Assembly: GCA_003712055.1 (NCBI GenBank) | Contig: RHLJ01000002.1 | Location: 124,001-188,000, forward strand | Length of the DNA: 64,000 bases | Direction of reading: 5' to 3' | From: Balneola sp. | Lineage (GTDB): Bacteria > Bacteroidota > Rhodothermia > Balneolales > Balneolaceae | Part shown: in pieces, positions 44,162-53,352 of the stretch | Numbering within the stretch: the first letter of the stretch is position 1 | How the letters are laid out: the number at the start of each line of letters is the position of its first letter | The notes under the pieces: generated by a model | What the model was told of the DNA's origin: nothing | What the model saw: the letters and a program-made list of their open reading frames with translations, nothing else | Database searches by the model: none | Translations under genes and position numbers: made by a program

Positions 44162-46660
44162 ATGCAACTCGGAATATTTAAAAAAGGGCGTATTCTAGCG
44201 TATGTTCTATGCAGTTTTTTGGTGATTTCTGGATGTAAGACGACTCAACCAGCTTCGTCGTCATCGTCTTCATCACGACCTTCTGCCAACCGACCTGGAC
44301 CAGGTGGTGGCGATATGAAGAAATTCAGTGAAGTAATCACTAAGGATGCTGAATCTGATGAAGGTTTATTTAACGTGCACAAAGTAAAAGACAAGTATTA
44401 CTTTGAAGTACCAAATGAACTTCTTGAAAGAGAAATGCTACTCGTTACCCGTGTAGCCGGTTCTACTCAAAACTTAAGTTTTGGTGGAGCAGGTCAAAAA
44501 GCTCGTGGCCAGCAAGTGGTAAGGTGGCAGCGAAAGGAGAATTCAATCATGCTTCGACACGTTTCTTATTCCAGTGTTGCAGATGAAGAAGATCCAGTAT
44601 ACAAGTCAGTACGCAATAATAACTTTGAGCCAGTAATCTATACCTTCAAAATTGAAGCTGATGCAACAGATAGTACTGGATTAGTGTTTGATGCTACCAA
44701 GCTTTACACCTCTGATGTAGCTTTATTGAGCGGTTTAAGTAGCTTCCAAAGAAGAAATTTCCAGGTTCGTCGTTTAGATGCGAGCAGAAGTTTCGTAGAG
44801 CGTATGGCGAGTTACCCAAAAAACCTTGAAGTACGCCATGTATTAACTTATGATGCTGGTTCTCCTCCAGATGATGGTGTTACTAATACTATTTCTTTGG
44901 AAGTAAACCAGTCGATGTTACTTCTTCCGGAAGAGCAGTGGATGCCAAGAAACTGGGATCAAAGAGTAGGCTATTTCTCAATCGGTCAATACGATTATAG
45001 TTCTGATGAGCATAAAGCAGAAAGAAACAGATTCATTACTCGCTATAAGCTGGTTCCAAAAGAAGAAGACAAAGCAGCTTATCTAAGAGGTGAGCTAGTT
45101 GAGCCAGAAGAGCAAATCGTTTATTACTTAGATCCGGCTACTCCAAAAAAGTGGGTTCCATATCTATTACAAGGTATTGATGACTGGCAGGTAGCATTCG
45201 AAGCAGCAGGCTTCAAGAATGCAATTATTGGTAAAGAAGCTCCAACTCCTGAAGAAGACCCAGAGTTTTCGCCAGAAGATGCGCGTTACTCTGTAATGCG
45301 TTATATCACGAATCCAATTCAGAATGCTCAGGGACCCCACGTTCATGATCCAAGAACAGGTCAGATTCTAGAAAGTGATATCCTTTGGTACCACAATATC
45401 CAGAATCTCCTTAGAAACTGGTTCTTCATTCAAACAGCAGCAGCTAATCCTGATGCAAGAAACGTGAAAATGTCAGATGAAATCATGGGCGAAATGCTTC
45501 GATTCGTTATGGCTCACGAAGTTGGTCATACACTTGGTCTTCCACACAACATGGGTTCAAGTGTTGGATATACGGTAGATCAGTTACGTGATCCTGAATT
45601 TACTTCTACGCACGGTACTGCTCCATCTATTATGGATTATGCACGTTTCAACTATATTGCACAGCCAGGTGACGGAGTAACTCATTTCTATCCAAAAATT
45701 GGCGAGTACGATATCTGGTCAATCAAATGGGGTTACACCTGGATTCCTGAAGTTGAAGAGCCAAACGACGAAAATGAAACTCTAAATGAGTGGATTGTAG
45801 CTAATGGTGACGATCCGCTATACTGGTTCGGTTACTCAAACGGTATCGATCCTCGTTCACAAACAGAAGCGATTGGTGATGATGCGATGAGAGCTAGTGA
45901 GCTTGGTCTTGCTAACCTTCAGGTTATAACTGACAATCTTATCGATTGGGTTGGAGAACCTGGTGAAGAATACAGTGATCTAAGTGAACTTTATAATAAC
46001 ATCATTGGTCAGTGGAGACGATATATGGGGCATGTTACTACCTATGTAGGTGGTGTGTACCAAACATACAAAACCTTCGATCAGGATGGAGAAGTGTATG
46101 AGATTGTATCTAAAGCAGATCAACGACGTGCATTGGCTTTCCTAAATCGCCACGCTTTCACTACTCCAACCTGGGCATTTAACCAGGATATCCTTGACCG
46201 TGTGAATTCATCAACAGCTGTAGAAGCTTTCCGTGGTGCACAAGCAGGGGTACTGAACAATGTTATGAGTCCAACCAGAATTGCTCGATTAGCAGATAAT
46301 GAGCGCCGTGCTGATGGCGAAACGTACACTGCCTTCGAAATGATGGATGAACTTCGAGGTGGAGTATTTAGTGAGCTTAGAGCGAATAGAAATATCGATG
46401 TTCATCGTCGACATCTTCAAAGAGCTTATATTGAGCGTGCTGATTACCTCATGAACCAGGAGCCTCCAAGAGGTGGGTTCTTTGGCTCACCTTATGACAT
46501 TAGCCAATCTGATGTACGTCCAATCGTTCGCAACCAACTAGTGATTCTTAGAAGAGATATTAACAATCGCTTGAATGCAGGAAATATCAATCGTGCTTCG
46601 AGAACTCACCTTGAGGATGCTCGCGCCCGAATTGATGATATTCTTGACGGCGACGACTAA
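44162..46660 (+). CDS. Zinc-dependent metalloprotease lipoprotein (DUF5117/DUF5118 type)
   Basis: An 832-residue lipoprotein: signal peptide with the lipobox LVISGC, then a serine-rich linker. The N-terminal DUF5118/DUF5117-like region (to ~residue 400) precedes a metzincin-like site, HEVGH (452-456) with the third histidine in GLPHNMGSS and the Met-turn SIMDYARFNY. It should be an extracytoplasmic peptidase. A terminator and a 1057-residue BNR-repeat exported protein follow. The pairing suggests peptide handling outside the cell, but the substrate is unknown. Confidence 0.9.
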   Translation: MQLGIFKKGRILAYVLCSFLVISGCKTTQPASSSSSSSRPSANRPGPGGGDMKKFSEVITKDAESDEGLFNVHKVKDKYYFEVPNELLEREMLLVTRVAGSTQNLSFGGAGQKARGQQVVRWQRKENSIMLRHVSYSSVADEEDPVYKSVRNNNFEPVIYTFKIEADATDSTGLVFDATKLYTSDVALLSGLSSFQRRNFQVRRLDASRSFVERMASYPKNLEVRHVLTYDAGSPPDDGVTNTISLEVNQSMLLLPEEQWMPRNWDQRVGYFSIGQYDYSSDEHKAERNRFITRYKLVPKEEDKAAYLRGELVEPEEQIVYYLDPATPKKWVPYLLQGIDDWQVAFEAAGFKNAIIGKEAPTPEEDPEFSPEDARYSVMRYITNPIQNAQGPHVHDPRTGQILESDILWYHNIQNLLRNWFFIQTAAANPDARNVKMSDEIMGEMLRFVMAHEVGHTLGLPHNMGSSVGYTVDQLRDPEFTSTHGTAPSIMDYARFNYIAQPGDGVTHFYPKIGEYDIWSIKWGYTWIPEVEEPNDENETLNEWIVANGDDPLYWFGYSNGIDPRSQTEAIGDDAMRASELGLANLQVITDNLIDWVGEPGEEYSDLSELYNNIIGQWRRYMGHVTTYVGGVYQTYKTFDQDGEVYEIVSKADQRRALAFLNRHAFTTPTWAFNQDILDRVNSSTAVEAFRGAQAGVLNNVMSPTRIARLADNERRADGETYTAFEMMDELRGGVFSELRANRNIDVHRRHLQRAYIERADYLMNQEPPRGGFFGSPYDISQSDVRPIVRNQLVILRRDINNRLNAGNINRASRTHLEDARARIDDILDGDD

Positions 46661-46677
46661 GCAATTATCATAAAGAC

Positions 46678-46713
46678 AAAGGATGGTACGGTAACTGTGC
46701 CATCCTTTTTTTA
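46678..46713 (+). terminator. Intrinsic terminator after the metalloprotease gene
   Basis: AAAGGATGG (46678-46686) pairs with CCATCCTTT (46700-46708), with inner GTAC/GTGC bases adding partial stem, followed by a T run. Confidence 0.85.
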
Positions 46714-46731
46714 TTTAAAAAAGGAGATAAC

Positions 46732-49700
46732 ATGAAAAAAGCCTATTGGTTGATACCCGTTCTCAGTTTATTGATGATGATTCCAAGTACATCAGCTCAG
46801 CAACTGGATATGGAGTTAATGAAAGGGATTGAACCGCGGAATATCGGTCCAGCTGGTATGAGTGGTCGTATCACAGCGATTGATGTGGTAGAAATGAATC
46901 CGGATATCATGTATGCCGGGTCTGCTTCCGGAGGTATCTGGAAATCTGAAAGTGGTGGAATTGCCTGGGAGCCTATTTTTGATGAGTATGCTGCTGCTTC
47001 CATCGGTGCGATTGACATACACCAAAAGAGCCCGGATATCATTTGGGTTGGAACGGGAGAAGGAAATCCAAGAAACAGTGCCAGTGCAGGAGCCGGGGTA
47101 TATCGCAGTTTAGATGGTGGTCGATCCTGGGAATTAATGGGTCTTGAAGGGACCCGAAACATTCATCGGGTAATTATTCACCCGGATGATCCAAACACCG
47201 TGTATGTTGGCGCTCAAGGAAACGCATGGGCCGATACAGAAGATCGTGGAGTGTACAAAACCACAGATGGTGGCAAAACCTGGGAAAAGATTTTATATGT
47301 AAATAATAGAACCGGTATTGCTGATTTGGTGATGGACCCCATCAACCCGAACAAGATGTTCGCAGCAATGTGGGAGTACCGCAGATGGCCATGGTTCTTT
47401 GAATCAGGTGGAGAAGGCTCAGGTCTATATATGACAGTTGATGGAGGTGAAACCTGGACCGAACTTACGAGTGAAGATGGCCTTCCTGAAGGAGAACTTG
47501 GAAAAATGGGGATTGCTATTGCACCAGGCAAAACCAATGTAGTTTATGCCATTATCGAATCCAAGAAGAACGGAATTTACCGAAGTGATGATGGTGGATT
47601 TACCTGGGAGCTTCGTCAAACCGTTGAAAAAGACGGAGATGTAGGAAACAGACCATTCTACTATGCAGAAATCTATGTAGATCCATTCAATGAGAATCGT
47701 GTATACAGTATCTATACGTATATCTCCAAGAGTGAGGACGGAGCCAAATCGTTTGAAAGCCTCTATCCATACTACAACTGGGTACACCCAGATCACCACG
47801 CTTTCTGGTTAAGTAAAGAAAGCCCTGGCTTTATGATTGACGGAAACGACGGTGGTTTGAATATTACCTATGATGGCGGTGATACATGGAGATTCATCGA
47901 TAACATCCCTGTAGGTCAGTACTACCATGTTAATGTGGATATGGGAATACCATACAATGTATATGGCGGTATGCAGGATAACGGTTCATGGGAAGGTCCT
48001 GCTTATGTGTGGAGATCAGGTGGAATCAGGAATTCTTATTGGGATGAACTATTCTTTGGTGATGGATTTGATGTACTGGTTGATCCAAGTGATTCTCGTT
48101 ATGTATATGCCATGTCTCAGCAAGGGAATATTGGAAGGGTTGATCGGGTTAGCGGAAGCGCAAAATTCGTAAAGCCAACCCACCCTGATGGAGATGTACT
48201 TCGTTTCAATTGGAATGCAGCTCTAAACTTTGATCCATTTGATGCAGAGACTATCTATTTCGGTAGCCAGTATGTGCACAAAAGTACCGATCGGGGAGAA
48301 ACCTGGGAGATTATATCACCGGACCTAACAACTAACGATACTACCAAGCAGAAGCAGCATGAGAGTGGTGGTTTAACCATGGATGCTACCGGCGCTGAAA
48401 ACTACACCACCATTTTGGCTATTGAGCCAAGCCCTGTTGAAGAAGACGTGATTTGGGTTGGTACCGATGATGGTAAAGTGCAAATCACTCGAGATGGTGG
48501 CGCAAATTGGACTGATTTAGCAAGAAATCTGCGTGGTGTTCCAGAAGGAAGCTATGTAGCTCAGGTTAAAGCGTCTAAGTTTAACGCTGGTGAAGCTTTT
48601 GCGGTAATCAACGATTATCGTCGAGGAAACTGGGCTCCTTATGTACTTCATACTACCGATTATGGTCGCCGTTGGGCAAACATCGTTGAAGACAAAGGAG
48701 TGAAAGGCTATGCACTTTCCTTCGTTCAGGATTTGGAAGAGCCGAACCTGATGTTTGTTGGAACAGAGTTTGGATTGTATGTAAGTATTGATGCGGGTGA
48801 TACTTGGACAAAGTGGACACATGAATACCCAACGGTATCTACCTATGATATGGTAATGCATCCACGAGAGCATGACCTTGTAATAGGAACATTTGGCCGT
48901 TCATTCTGGGTGTTTGATGATATGCGACCACTTAGAGAGCTTGCCAGTAATGGTGCTGACGAACTTGAAAAAACCATCAAGGCTTTCCCTTCTCCGGATG
49001 CCTATCTCGCAGAATGGAGACAAGCCATGGGAAGCCGTTTTGCGGCAGATGGTATGTTTTTTGGCGATAATCGGGGAAGTGGAGCGATGTTAACTTATTC
49101 GGTAAATATTCCTGAGCCTGAAGAAGGTGAGAAGAAGAAAGACGAAAAAGTTAAAGTCGAAGTATTCGATAATTCAGGTGATAAAATCAGAACCTATGAA
49201 GTAACCCCTGATGGAAATGGCTTAAACCGAACCAGTTGGTCACTAAACCGAAAAGGAGTTCGATTTCCAAATAGAAATGCTCCAAGACCGAATGCTCCAG
49301 AACCAGGTGGCCCAAGTGTACTTCCGGGAACATACAAAGTGAAGTTTACTTTCATGGGTGAGTCTGATTCCACAATGGTAAGGGTGCATCCGGATCCGCG
49401 CATCGAAATGCCGATGAATGCTCTTCAGGCTACTTCCGACTTTTATGACAGAGTATATGAAGTAGTGAATCAAATGAACGATGCAGTAGCCATGCTTCGT
49501 GATGCCAAGGAAATTGTGGAGGTAAACGAACGACTTTTAAAATCCGATACTCGTCCAAAAGATGAGCTAAAGGAAGTCAATGATCTTAGTAAGGAAACCA
49601 AGGAACGCATTGATGAATTGATGAATCATGTATTCGGTAAGCCGGATGACCGCCAGGGAATTACACGTAACCCTGCAATTACTGTAATGACCCGGTTGTT

Positions 49701-49905
49701 TGGCCCAAACCGTTATTTAAACAATGATTGGGATGGCCCGGGTTCTCATGAAGAAAACCTCCTCCGTTTAGCTGCTGAAGCAGTAGATGAAGCAGTTGCT
49801 CAAATCGAGGACTTTGTAGCTACCGATTGGGTAGCTTACCAGGTAGCGATTGAATCTGCTGATCTAAGTCCGTTCAAAACTCTAGGTGGAGACGACCAGG
49901 ACTAA
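46732..49905 (+). CDS. Large exported BNR/sortilin-type beta-propeller protein
   Basis: A 1057-residue precursor with a signal peptide (1-22). It contains many BNR/Asp-box repeats (SESGGIAWEPI, SLDGGRSWELM, TTDGGKTWEKI, TVDGGETWTEL, SDDGGFTWELR and others) forming one or two VPS10/sortilin-like propellers up to ~residue 730. A C-terminal region with a Pro/Asn-rich linker (RFPNRNAPRPNAPEPGGP) and helices follows. Annotated relatives are called glycosyl hydrolases, but no glycosidase active site is evident here. Likely secreted or surface protein of unknown substrate. Strong RBS (AAGGAG) before the ATG. Confidence 0.88.
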   Translation: MKKAYWLIPVLSLLMMIPSTSAQQLDMELMKGIEPRNIGPAGMSGRITAIDVVEMNPDIMYAGSASGGIWKSESGGIAWEPIFDEYAAASIGAIDIHQKSPDIIWVGTGEGNPRNSASAGAGVYRSLDGGRSWELMGLEGTRNIHRVIIHPDDPNTVYVGAQGNAWADTEDRGVYKTTDGGKTWEKILYVNNRTGIADLVMDPINPNKMFAAMWEYRRWPWFFESGGEGSGLYMTVDGGETWTELTSEDGLPEGELGKMGIAIAPGKTNVVYAIIESKKNGIYRSDDGGFTWELRQTVEKDGDVGNRPFYYAEIYVDPFNENRVYSIYTYISKSEDGAKSFESLYPYYNWVHPDHHAFWLSKESPGFMIDGNDGGLNITYDGGDTWRFIDNIPVGQYYHVNVDMGIPYNVYGGMQDNGSWEGPAYVWRSGGIRNSYWDELFFGDGFDVLVDPSDSRYVYAMSQQGNIGRVDRVSGSAKFVKPTHPDGDVLRFNWNAALNFDPFDAETIYFGSQYVHKSTDRGETWEIISPDLTTNDTTKQKQHESGGLTMDATGAENYTTILAIEPSPVEEDVIWVGTDDGKVQITRDGGANWTDLARNLRGVPEGSYVAQVKASKFNAGEAFAVINDYRRGNWAPYVLHTTDYGRRWANIVEDKGVKGYALSFVQDLEEPNLMFVGTEFGLYVSIDAGDTWTKWTHEYPTVSTYDMVMHPREHDLVIGTFGRSFWVFDDMRPLRELASNGADELEKTIKAFPSPDAYLAEWRQAMGSRFAADGMFFGDNRGSGAMLTYSVNIPEPEEGEKKKDEKVKVEVFDNSGDKIRTYEVTPDGNGLNRTSWSLNRKGVRFPNRNAPRPNAPEPGGPSVLPGTYKVKFTFMGESDSTMVRVHPDPRIEMPMNALQATSDFYDRVYEVVNQMNDAVAMLRDAKEIVEVNERLLKSDTRPKDELKEVNDLSKETKERIDELMNHVFGKPDDRQGITRNPAITVMTRLFGPNRYLNNDWDGPGSHEENLLRLAAEAVDEAVAQIEDFVATDWVAYQVAIESADLSPFKTLGGDDQD

Positions 49906-49928
49906 ACCTTTTTAACAAAGGAAATACT

Positions 49929-49959
49929 AAAGCCCCGGCTATTCGTCGGGGCTTTTTTT
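49929..49959 (+). terminator. Intrinsic terminator after the BNR protein gene
   Basis: AAAGCCCCG (49929-49937) pairs with CGGGGCTTT (49947-49955), followed by seven T. Confidence 0.9.
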
Positions 49960-50008
49960 ATTCGTCATTGTTTCGGTCGCTGTTGGCTTCCTCGCAAAAA
50001 CTCTACAA

Positions 50009-50082
50009 GTCATTCTGAGGATACCTCCGAAGAATCTAAGTGTTTTGAATCACGTTGATTCTTCGCTTTCGCTCAGAATGAC
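50009..50082. repeat. REP-like palindrome (GTCATTCTGAGG type)
   Basis: Ends GTCATTCTGAG (50009-50019) and CTCAGAATGAC (50072-50082) are perfect complements. Internal AAGAATC/GATTCTT arms extend the hairpin. Same class as the element at 3267-3345. Confidence 0.75.
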
Positions 50083-50162
50083 AGTAGTGAGAAGGAATGC
50101 GAGATTACAAGTGAAAGTTTTATATTCGATTCAAGGCAACCGCTAAAAGAACATAAATCAGC

Positions 50163-51035
50163 ATGGAGTCATTTATAGAGTTTTTTGAAAACATCCCATC
50201 CGCTTTCAGAGCGGGTATTCTGGTAGGGGGTATTTTCCTATTCTGGATTATCGAAGGGGTATTTCCACTCTTCGAGTTTGGGTACAGGAAAGTCCGTCAT
50301 GCTGGTATAAATGGATTACTCACACTCTTCTTCCTAATCATTGGGCTTGCTTTTGCCAGTGTGCTATTAGCCGCTTCTGATTGGGTAACTGCCAATGATT
50401 TCGGATTACTAAACTGGATAGACATGCCCATTTGGGCACAAATGATAGTAGGGGTAATGCTTCTTGATTTTTATGGAGCCTGGCTGGTTCATTGGGTGGA
50501 ACACAAAGTTCGATTCATGTGGAAATTCCACCTGGTACACCACAGTGATACTACGGTTGATGTAACTACAGGACTAAGACACCATCCCGGAGAAGCTGTA
50601 TTCCGAATGATCTTCACTATCCTTGGAGTGGTGATTGTTGGAGCTCCAATCTGGATTGTATTCCTTTATCAAACTTGCTCAGCAGCTTTTACCCATTTCA
50701 ATCATGCCAATATCCAAATGCCCAAAAAACTGGACCGCACACTATCCTGGGTATTTGTAACTCCCTACATGCACAAAGTACACCATCACTACACCCAGCC
50801 CTTAACCGACACTAATTACGGGAATATCTTTGCGATTTGGGATCGGGTATTTGGTACTTTCGCAGAGGTGGATGATACTAAAGAGTTGATTTATGGAATC
50901 GATACCCACATGGACCCTAAAGAACATGACGATGTAGTAAACCTGCTAAAAATTCCATTTCAAAAATATCGCCCGCCAGTAGGTTCTAAGTTTGGAGGGG
51001 ATGAGAAAGTAGAATCTTCAGATATAGAATCATGA
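50163..51035 (+). CDS. Sterol desaturase/fatty acid hydroxylase family membrane protein
   Basis: A 290-residue membrane enzyme. Helices lie at about 15-35, 50-75 and 90-115. The di-iron histidine clusters are HWVEHKVRF (HxxxH), WKFHLVHHSD (HxxHH), FNHAN and a final HKVHHHYTQPLTDTNYGN. Members hydroxylate or desaturate lipid chains with O2. The soluble C-terminal tail is acidic. Substrate unknown; carotenoid or fatty acid modification is possible. A terminator and REP-like element separate it from the BNR gene. Confidence 0.9.
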   Translation: MESFIEFFENIPSAFRAGILVGGIFLFWIIEGVFPLFEFGYRKVRHAGINGLLTLFFLIIGLAFASVLLAASDWVTANDFGLLNWIDMPIWAQMIVGVMLLDFYGAWLVHWVEHKVRFMWKFHLVHHSDTTVDVTTGLRHHPGEAVFRMIFTILGVVIVGAPIWIVFLYQTCSAAFTHFNHANIQMPKKLDRTLSWVFVTPYMHKVHHHYTQPLTDTNYGNIFAIWDRVFGTFAEVDDTKELIYGIDTHMDPKEHDDVVNLLKIPFQKYRPPVGSKFGGDEKVESSDIES

Positions 51036-51141
51036 GCCTTTTCGAACAATGCCATTTCTTATAAAATACCTATATATAAGTATTGCATCTATAGATATTT
51101 ATGGATATGATGATTGTGGTCAGGTCAAAAAAAGGAAAATT

Positions 51142-51375
51142 ATGAAATATCTATTCAGACTCTCTTTAATCTATATTTTAATTCAAGTCTTTTTACTTCC
51201 CAATAACGAAATCGAAGCTCGGGAAAGTTGTCATGACAATGGCGTATGTACAACGATATGTGGAGAAGAAGGAACCAAAGCTTGTTCATATGCTTGGTGT
51301 GATGATGAAATAGGTACTGAGCTATGTATGTCTGGAGGTGGTACACCTATGGAGTGTACGTCCGGGTGTTTTTAG
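51142..51375 (+). CDS. Cysteine-rich exported peptide
   Basis: A 77-residue precursor from the ATG at 51142, with AGGA upstream; the frame is open to 51049 but that start lacks a signal-like context. A signal peptide (1-25) is followed by a short mature part of ~50 residues with eight cysteines: SCHDNGVCTTICGEEG, then ACSYAWCDDE, LCMSGGG and ECTSGCF at the very C-terminus. The mature part is acidic and glycine-rich. Four disulfides or cysteine-based modification are possible. It is followed after 9 bp by a beta-propeller gene, an arrangement reminiscent of the small NVEALA-type peptides of Bacteroidota, but it is not the same sequence. Confidence 0.6.
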   Translation: MKYLFRLSLIYILIQVFLLPNNEIEARESCHDNGVCTTICGEEGTKACSYAWCDDEIGTELCMSGGGTPMECTSGCF

Positions 51376-51384
51376 CCTTTATAT

Positions 51385-52410
51385 ATGAGATTATTTGTTA
51401 CTATTGTATCAGTTTCTCTTATAGTTTTTCTTTTCATTTATGTATTTCATACCAAATCATATTTATTTGAAAAAGAGGCTTTTGACTCTCAAAGTTTAGA
51501 GAGAAGAATTGATACACTTGATGTAGGTAGTAGAAAGGAAGTTTCTTTACCAGATTCTCTATACCGTCCTGAACAGATTCTTTTTAAGGAAGGGTATATT
51601 TATATCCTTGATTTTTCTGATATGAGAATTTACAGGTTTGATCAGGAATGGAACCTGATATCAATAATCGGAAACGGTAAAGGTAGGGGGCCTGGAGAAG
51701 CACTCTTGATCACTGATTTTTTTGTGGACTCCAATTTTATTTGGGTCGTAGATTCAAGGCAATTCAAAATTCTTAAGTTTGATCTTAATGGTAACTTAGT
51801 GGATGAACTAAATTCTAAAATTCATCCATTAAGAATTTTCTCAAACGATGAAAGTATTTTTTATTTAAGCTTGGGAGATGAGTTACTATTTAGCAAAATA
51901 AATATCGAAAATGGCCTGGAAAAGAGATTTGGACAATTTCCTGAGTTAGAGGCTAAAAGTTCTATTCTTTATGATGGTCAAATTACTGGTGGTAAAACAA
52001 ACGATTTTTATTACTTACCATTCTATTATAGTAAGCTTTATAAATTCTCAGGTACTGAAGCTAATCGCATTCAAACAATTCACCTTCCTGATGCCCAAGA
52101 TAAACCTGAACTAAAAATAGAATCTGGTTCAACTAGGATAACAGCACCAAAAGAAGAAAGGATAAATAATACTGGTATCGATGTATATAACGGAAAAGTA
52201 TTTGTTGCCACCTATGATAAAGGAGTTTGGAATGGTGAAAAGTATGTAGAAGAGTGGAAATTATTTTTAGATGTATACGACGAAGAAAGCGGAGAATATT
52301 TACAGTCGTATAGGGTGCCAGGTTTTTTCCATAATTTTGCACTTGGCGAAAAGAAAATGTATATGATTTTACCTTCAGATATTATCTATGAAGTTCCTTT
52401 CGAGTATTAA
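51385..52410 (+). CDS. Six-bladed beta-propeller protein, membrane-anchored
   Basis: A 341-residue protein with an N-terminal hydrophobic anchor (3-23). The repeats resemble NHL/6-bladed propeller blades of Bacteroidota: GYIYILDFSDMRIYRFDQEWNLI, then GNGKGRGPGEALLITDFFVD and FKILKFDLNGNLVDEL (each cited in part). The GRGPGE motif is typical of this family. It probably sits in the periplasm or on the outer side of the membrane. It lies between the cysteine-rich peptide and a membrane gene whose start overlaps its end by 23 bp. Confidence 0.8.
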   Translation: MRLFVTIVSVSLIVFLFIYVFHTKSYLFEKEAFDSQSLERRIDTLDVGSRKEVSLPDSLYRPEQILFKEGYIYILDFSDMRIYRFDQEWNLISIIGNGKGRGPGEALLITDFFVDSNFIWVVDSRQFKILKFDLNGNLVDELNSKIHPLRIFSNDESIFYLSLGDELLFSKINIENGLEKRFGQFPELEAKSSILYDGQITGGKTNDFYYLPFYYSKLYKFSGTEANRIQTIHLPDAQDKPELKIESGSTRITAPKEERINNTGIDVYNGKVFVATYDKGVWNGEKYVEEWKLFLDVYDEESGEYLQSYRVPGFFHNFALGEKKMYMILPSDIIYEVPFEY

Positions 52411-52840
52411 TAGTAGATTTCTGCTGGGAGATATCTTTATAAGAGTATTGATAATACTTTTAATGCTTGCTCATTTAGTTATCATTCTTCTTATCGCATT
52501 TAAACCAAGTTTAGTTCTAGATTTTTTTGAAGTAGTTTTTGTTCGAAGTAGATTTATTTTTTACACCTTTCTTTTTATTACCATAGCAAATCTATCATCA
52601 GGTTTGTTTTACAAAACAAAACCTTTTTGCTTGTTCTCTTTCCTGATCTTTTTTTCGCTTTCAGTTCTGATAATTAATTATTCTAGATCAATGGGCTTAG
52701 ATTCGATATTAATGGATCCTCTATATTTTGATTTTGAAATGTTAAGCTTCTCTGTGATTGAGATAGGAGTAATTTCTCTTGTATCACTAATAGTGTTTTT
52801 TGATTTAATGGAAGGTAAAGAGTTAGAAAATTCAAATTGA
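52388..52840 (+). CDS. Four-helix membrane protein
   Basis: A 150-residue very hydrophobic protein with about four membrane helices (11-33, 50-68, 78-96, 115-140). The layout loosely resembles MauE/DoxX-like proteins, but no signature is clear. The start overlaps the beta-propeller gene by 23 bp, so the two are probably co-translated. Its AT-rich sequence matches its two upstream neighbours and differs from the flanking core genes. Confidence 0.6.
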   Translation: MKFLSSINSRFLLGDIFIRVLIILLMLAHLVIILLIAFKPSLVLDFFEVVFVRSRFIFYTFLFITIANLSSGLFYKTKPFCLFSFLIFFSLSVLIINYSRSMGLDSILMDPLYFDFEMLSFSVIEIGVISLVSLIVFFDLMEGKELENSN

Positions 52841-52872
52841 AAGTACGTTTGCTCATTAGTTTATAGTCTGAA

Positions 52873-53310
52873 ATGAATAAGGTCTATTTTACACTGCTTC
52901 CTTTATTAATGCTAATGTTGATGTGCGCTCCAATTCCGGACCCTTCACAAGATCCTTGCTATAAGCTTCCGGATTATTACTTCAATGAAGAAATTGTAGA
53001 TACCTCTGAGGTTGTAACCGATTTTGATGTTCCATTTGAAGTAGTACCAAATATTAATTCAGGAATCACCTTTCCTGAGCCTGCTAGAAGAGCAGGTGTT
53101 TCCGGGAGAGTTACTATGGAAATAACTATATCAAAATATGATGCAGTACAGGAAATCAAAGTTATAAATGGACCAGGTTATTGTCTAAACAGACAAGCAG
53201 TACAGGCCTATATGAAAGCTTCATATACTTCTGCCATAAAAGATGGTGAACCTGTTAAAACCAGCTTTACAACGGGAATGAATTTTAACCTTTCCACTGT
53301 GAATTATTGA
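52873..53310 (+). CDS. TonB C-terminal domain lipoprotein-like protein
   Basis: A 145-residue protein. The signal-like N-terminus ends in LMLMCAP, which may be a lipobox. Residues ~65-140 form a TonB C-terminal domain: GITFPEPARRAGVSGRVTMEITISKYDAVQEIKVING (cited in part), with a conserved YCLNRQAVQAYMKASYTSA helix. It lacks the proline-rich linker and inner-membrane helix of true TonB, so it is an accessory or enzyme-like TonB-C protein. Convergent with the DUF5916 gene. Confidence 0.75.
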   Translation: MNKVYFTLLPLLMLMLMCAPIPDPSQDPCYKLPDYYFNEEIVDTSEVVTDFDVPFEVVPNINSGITFPEPARRAGVSGRVTMEITISKYDAVQEIKVINGPGYCLNRQAVQAYMKASYTSAIKDGEPVKTSFTTGMNFNLSTVNY

Positions 53311-53352
53311 TTAGCGTAGATGCACAAAAAGGTGTCAAAGAGTGATCAATAA

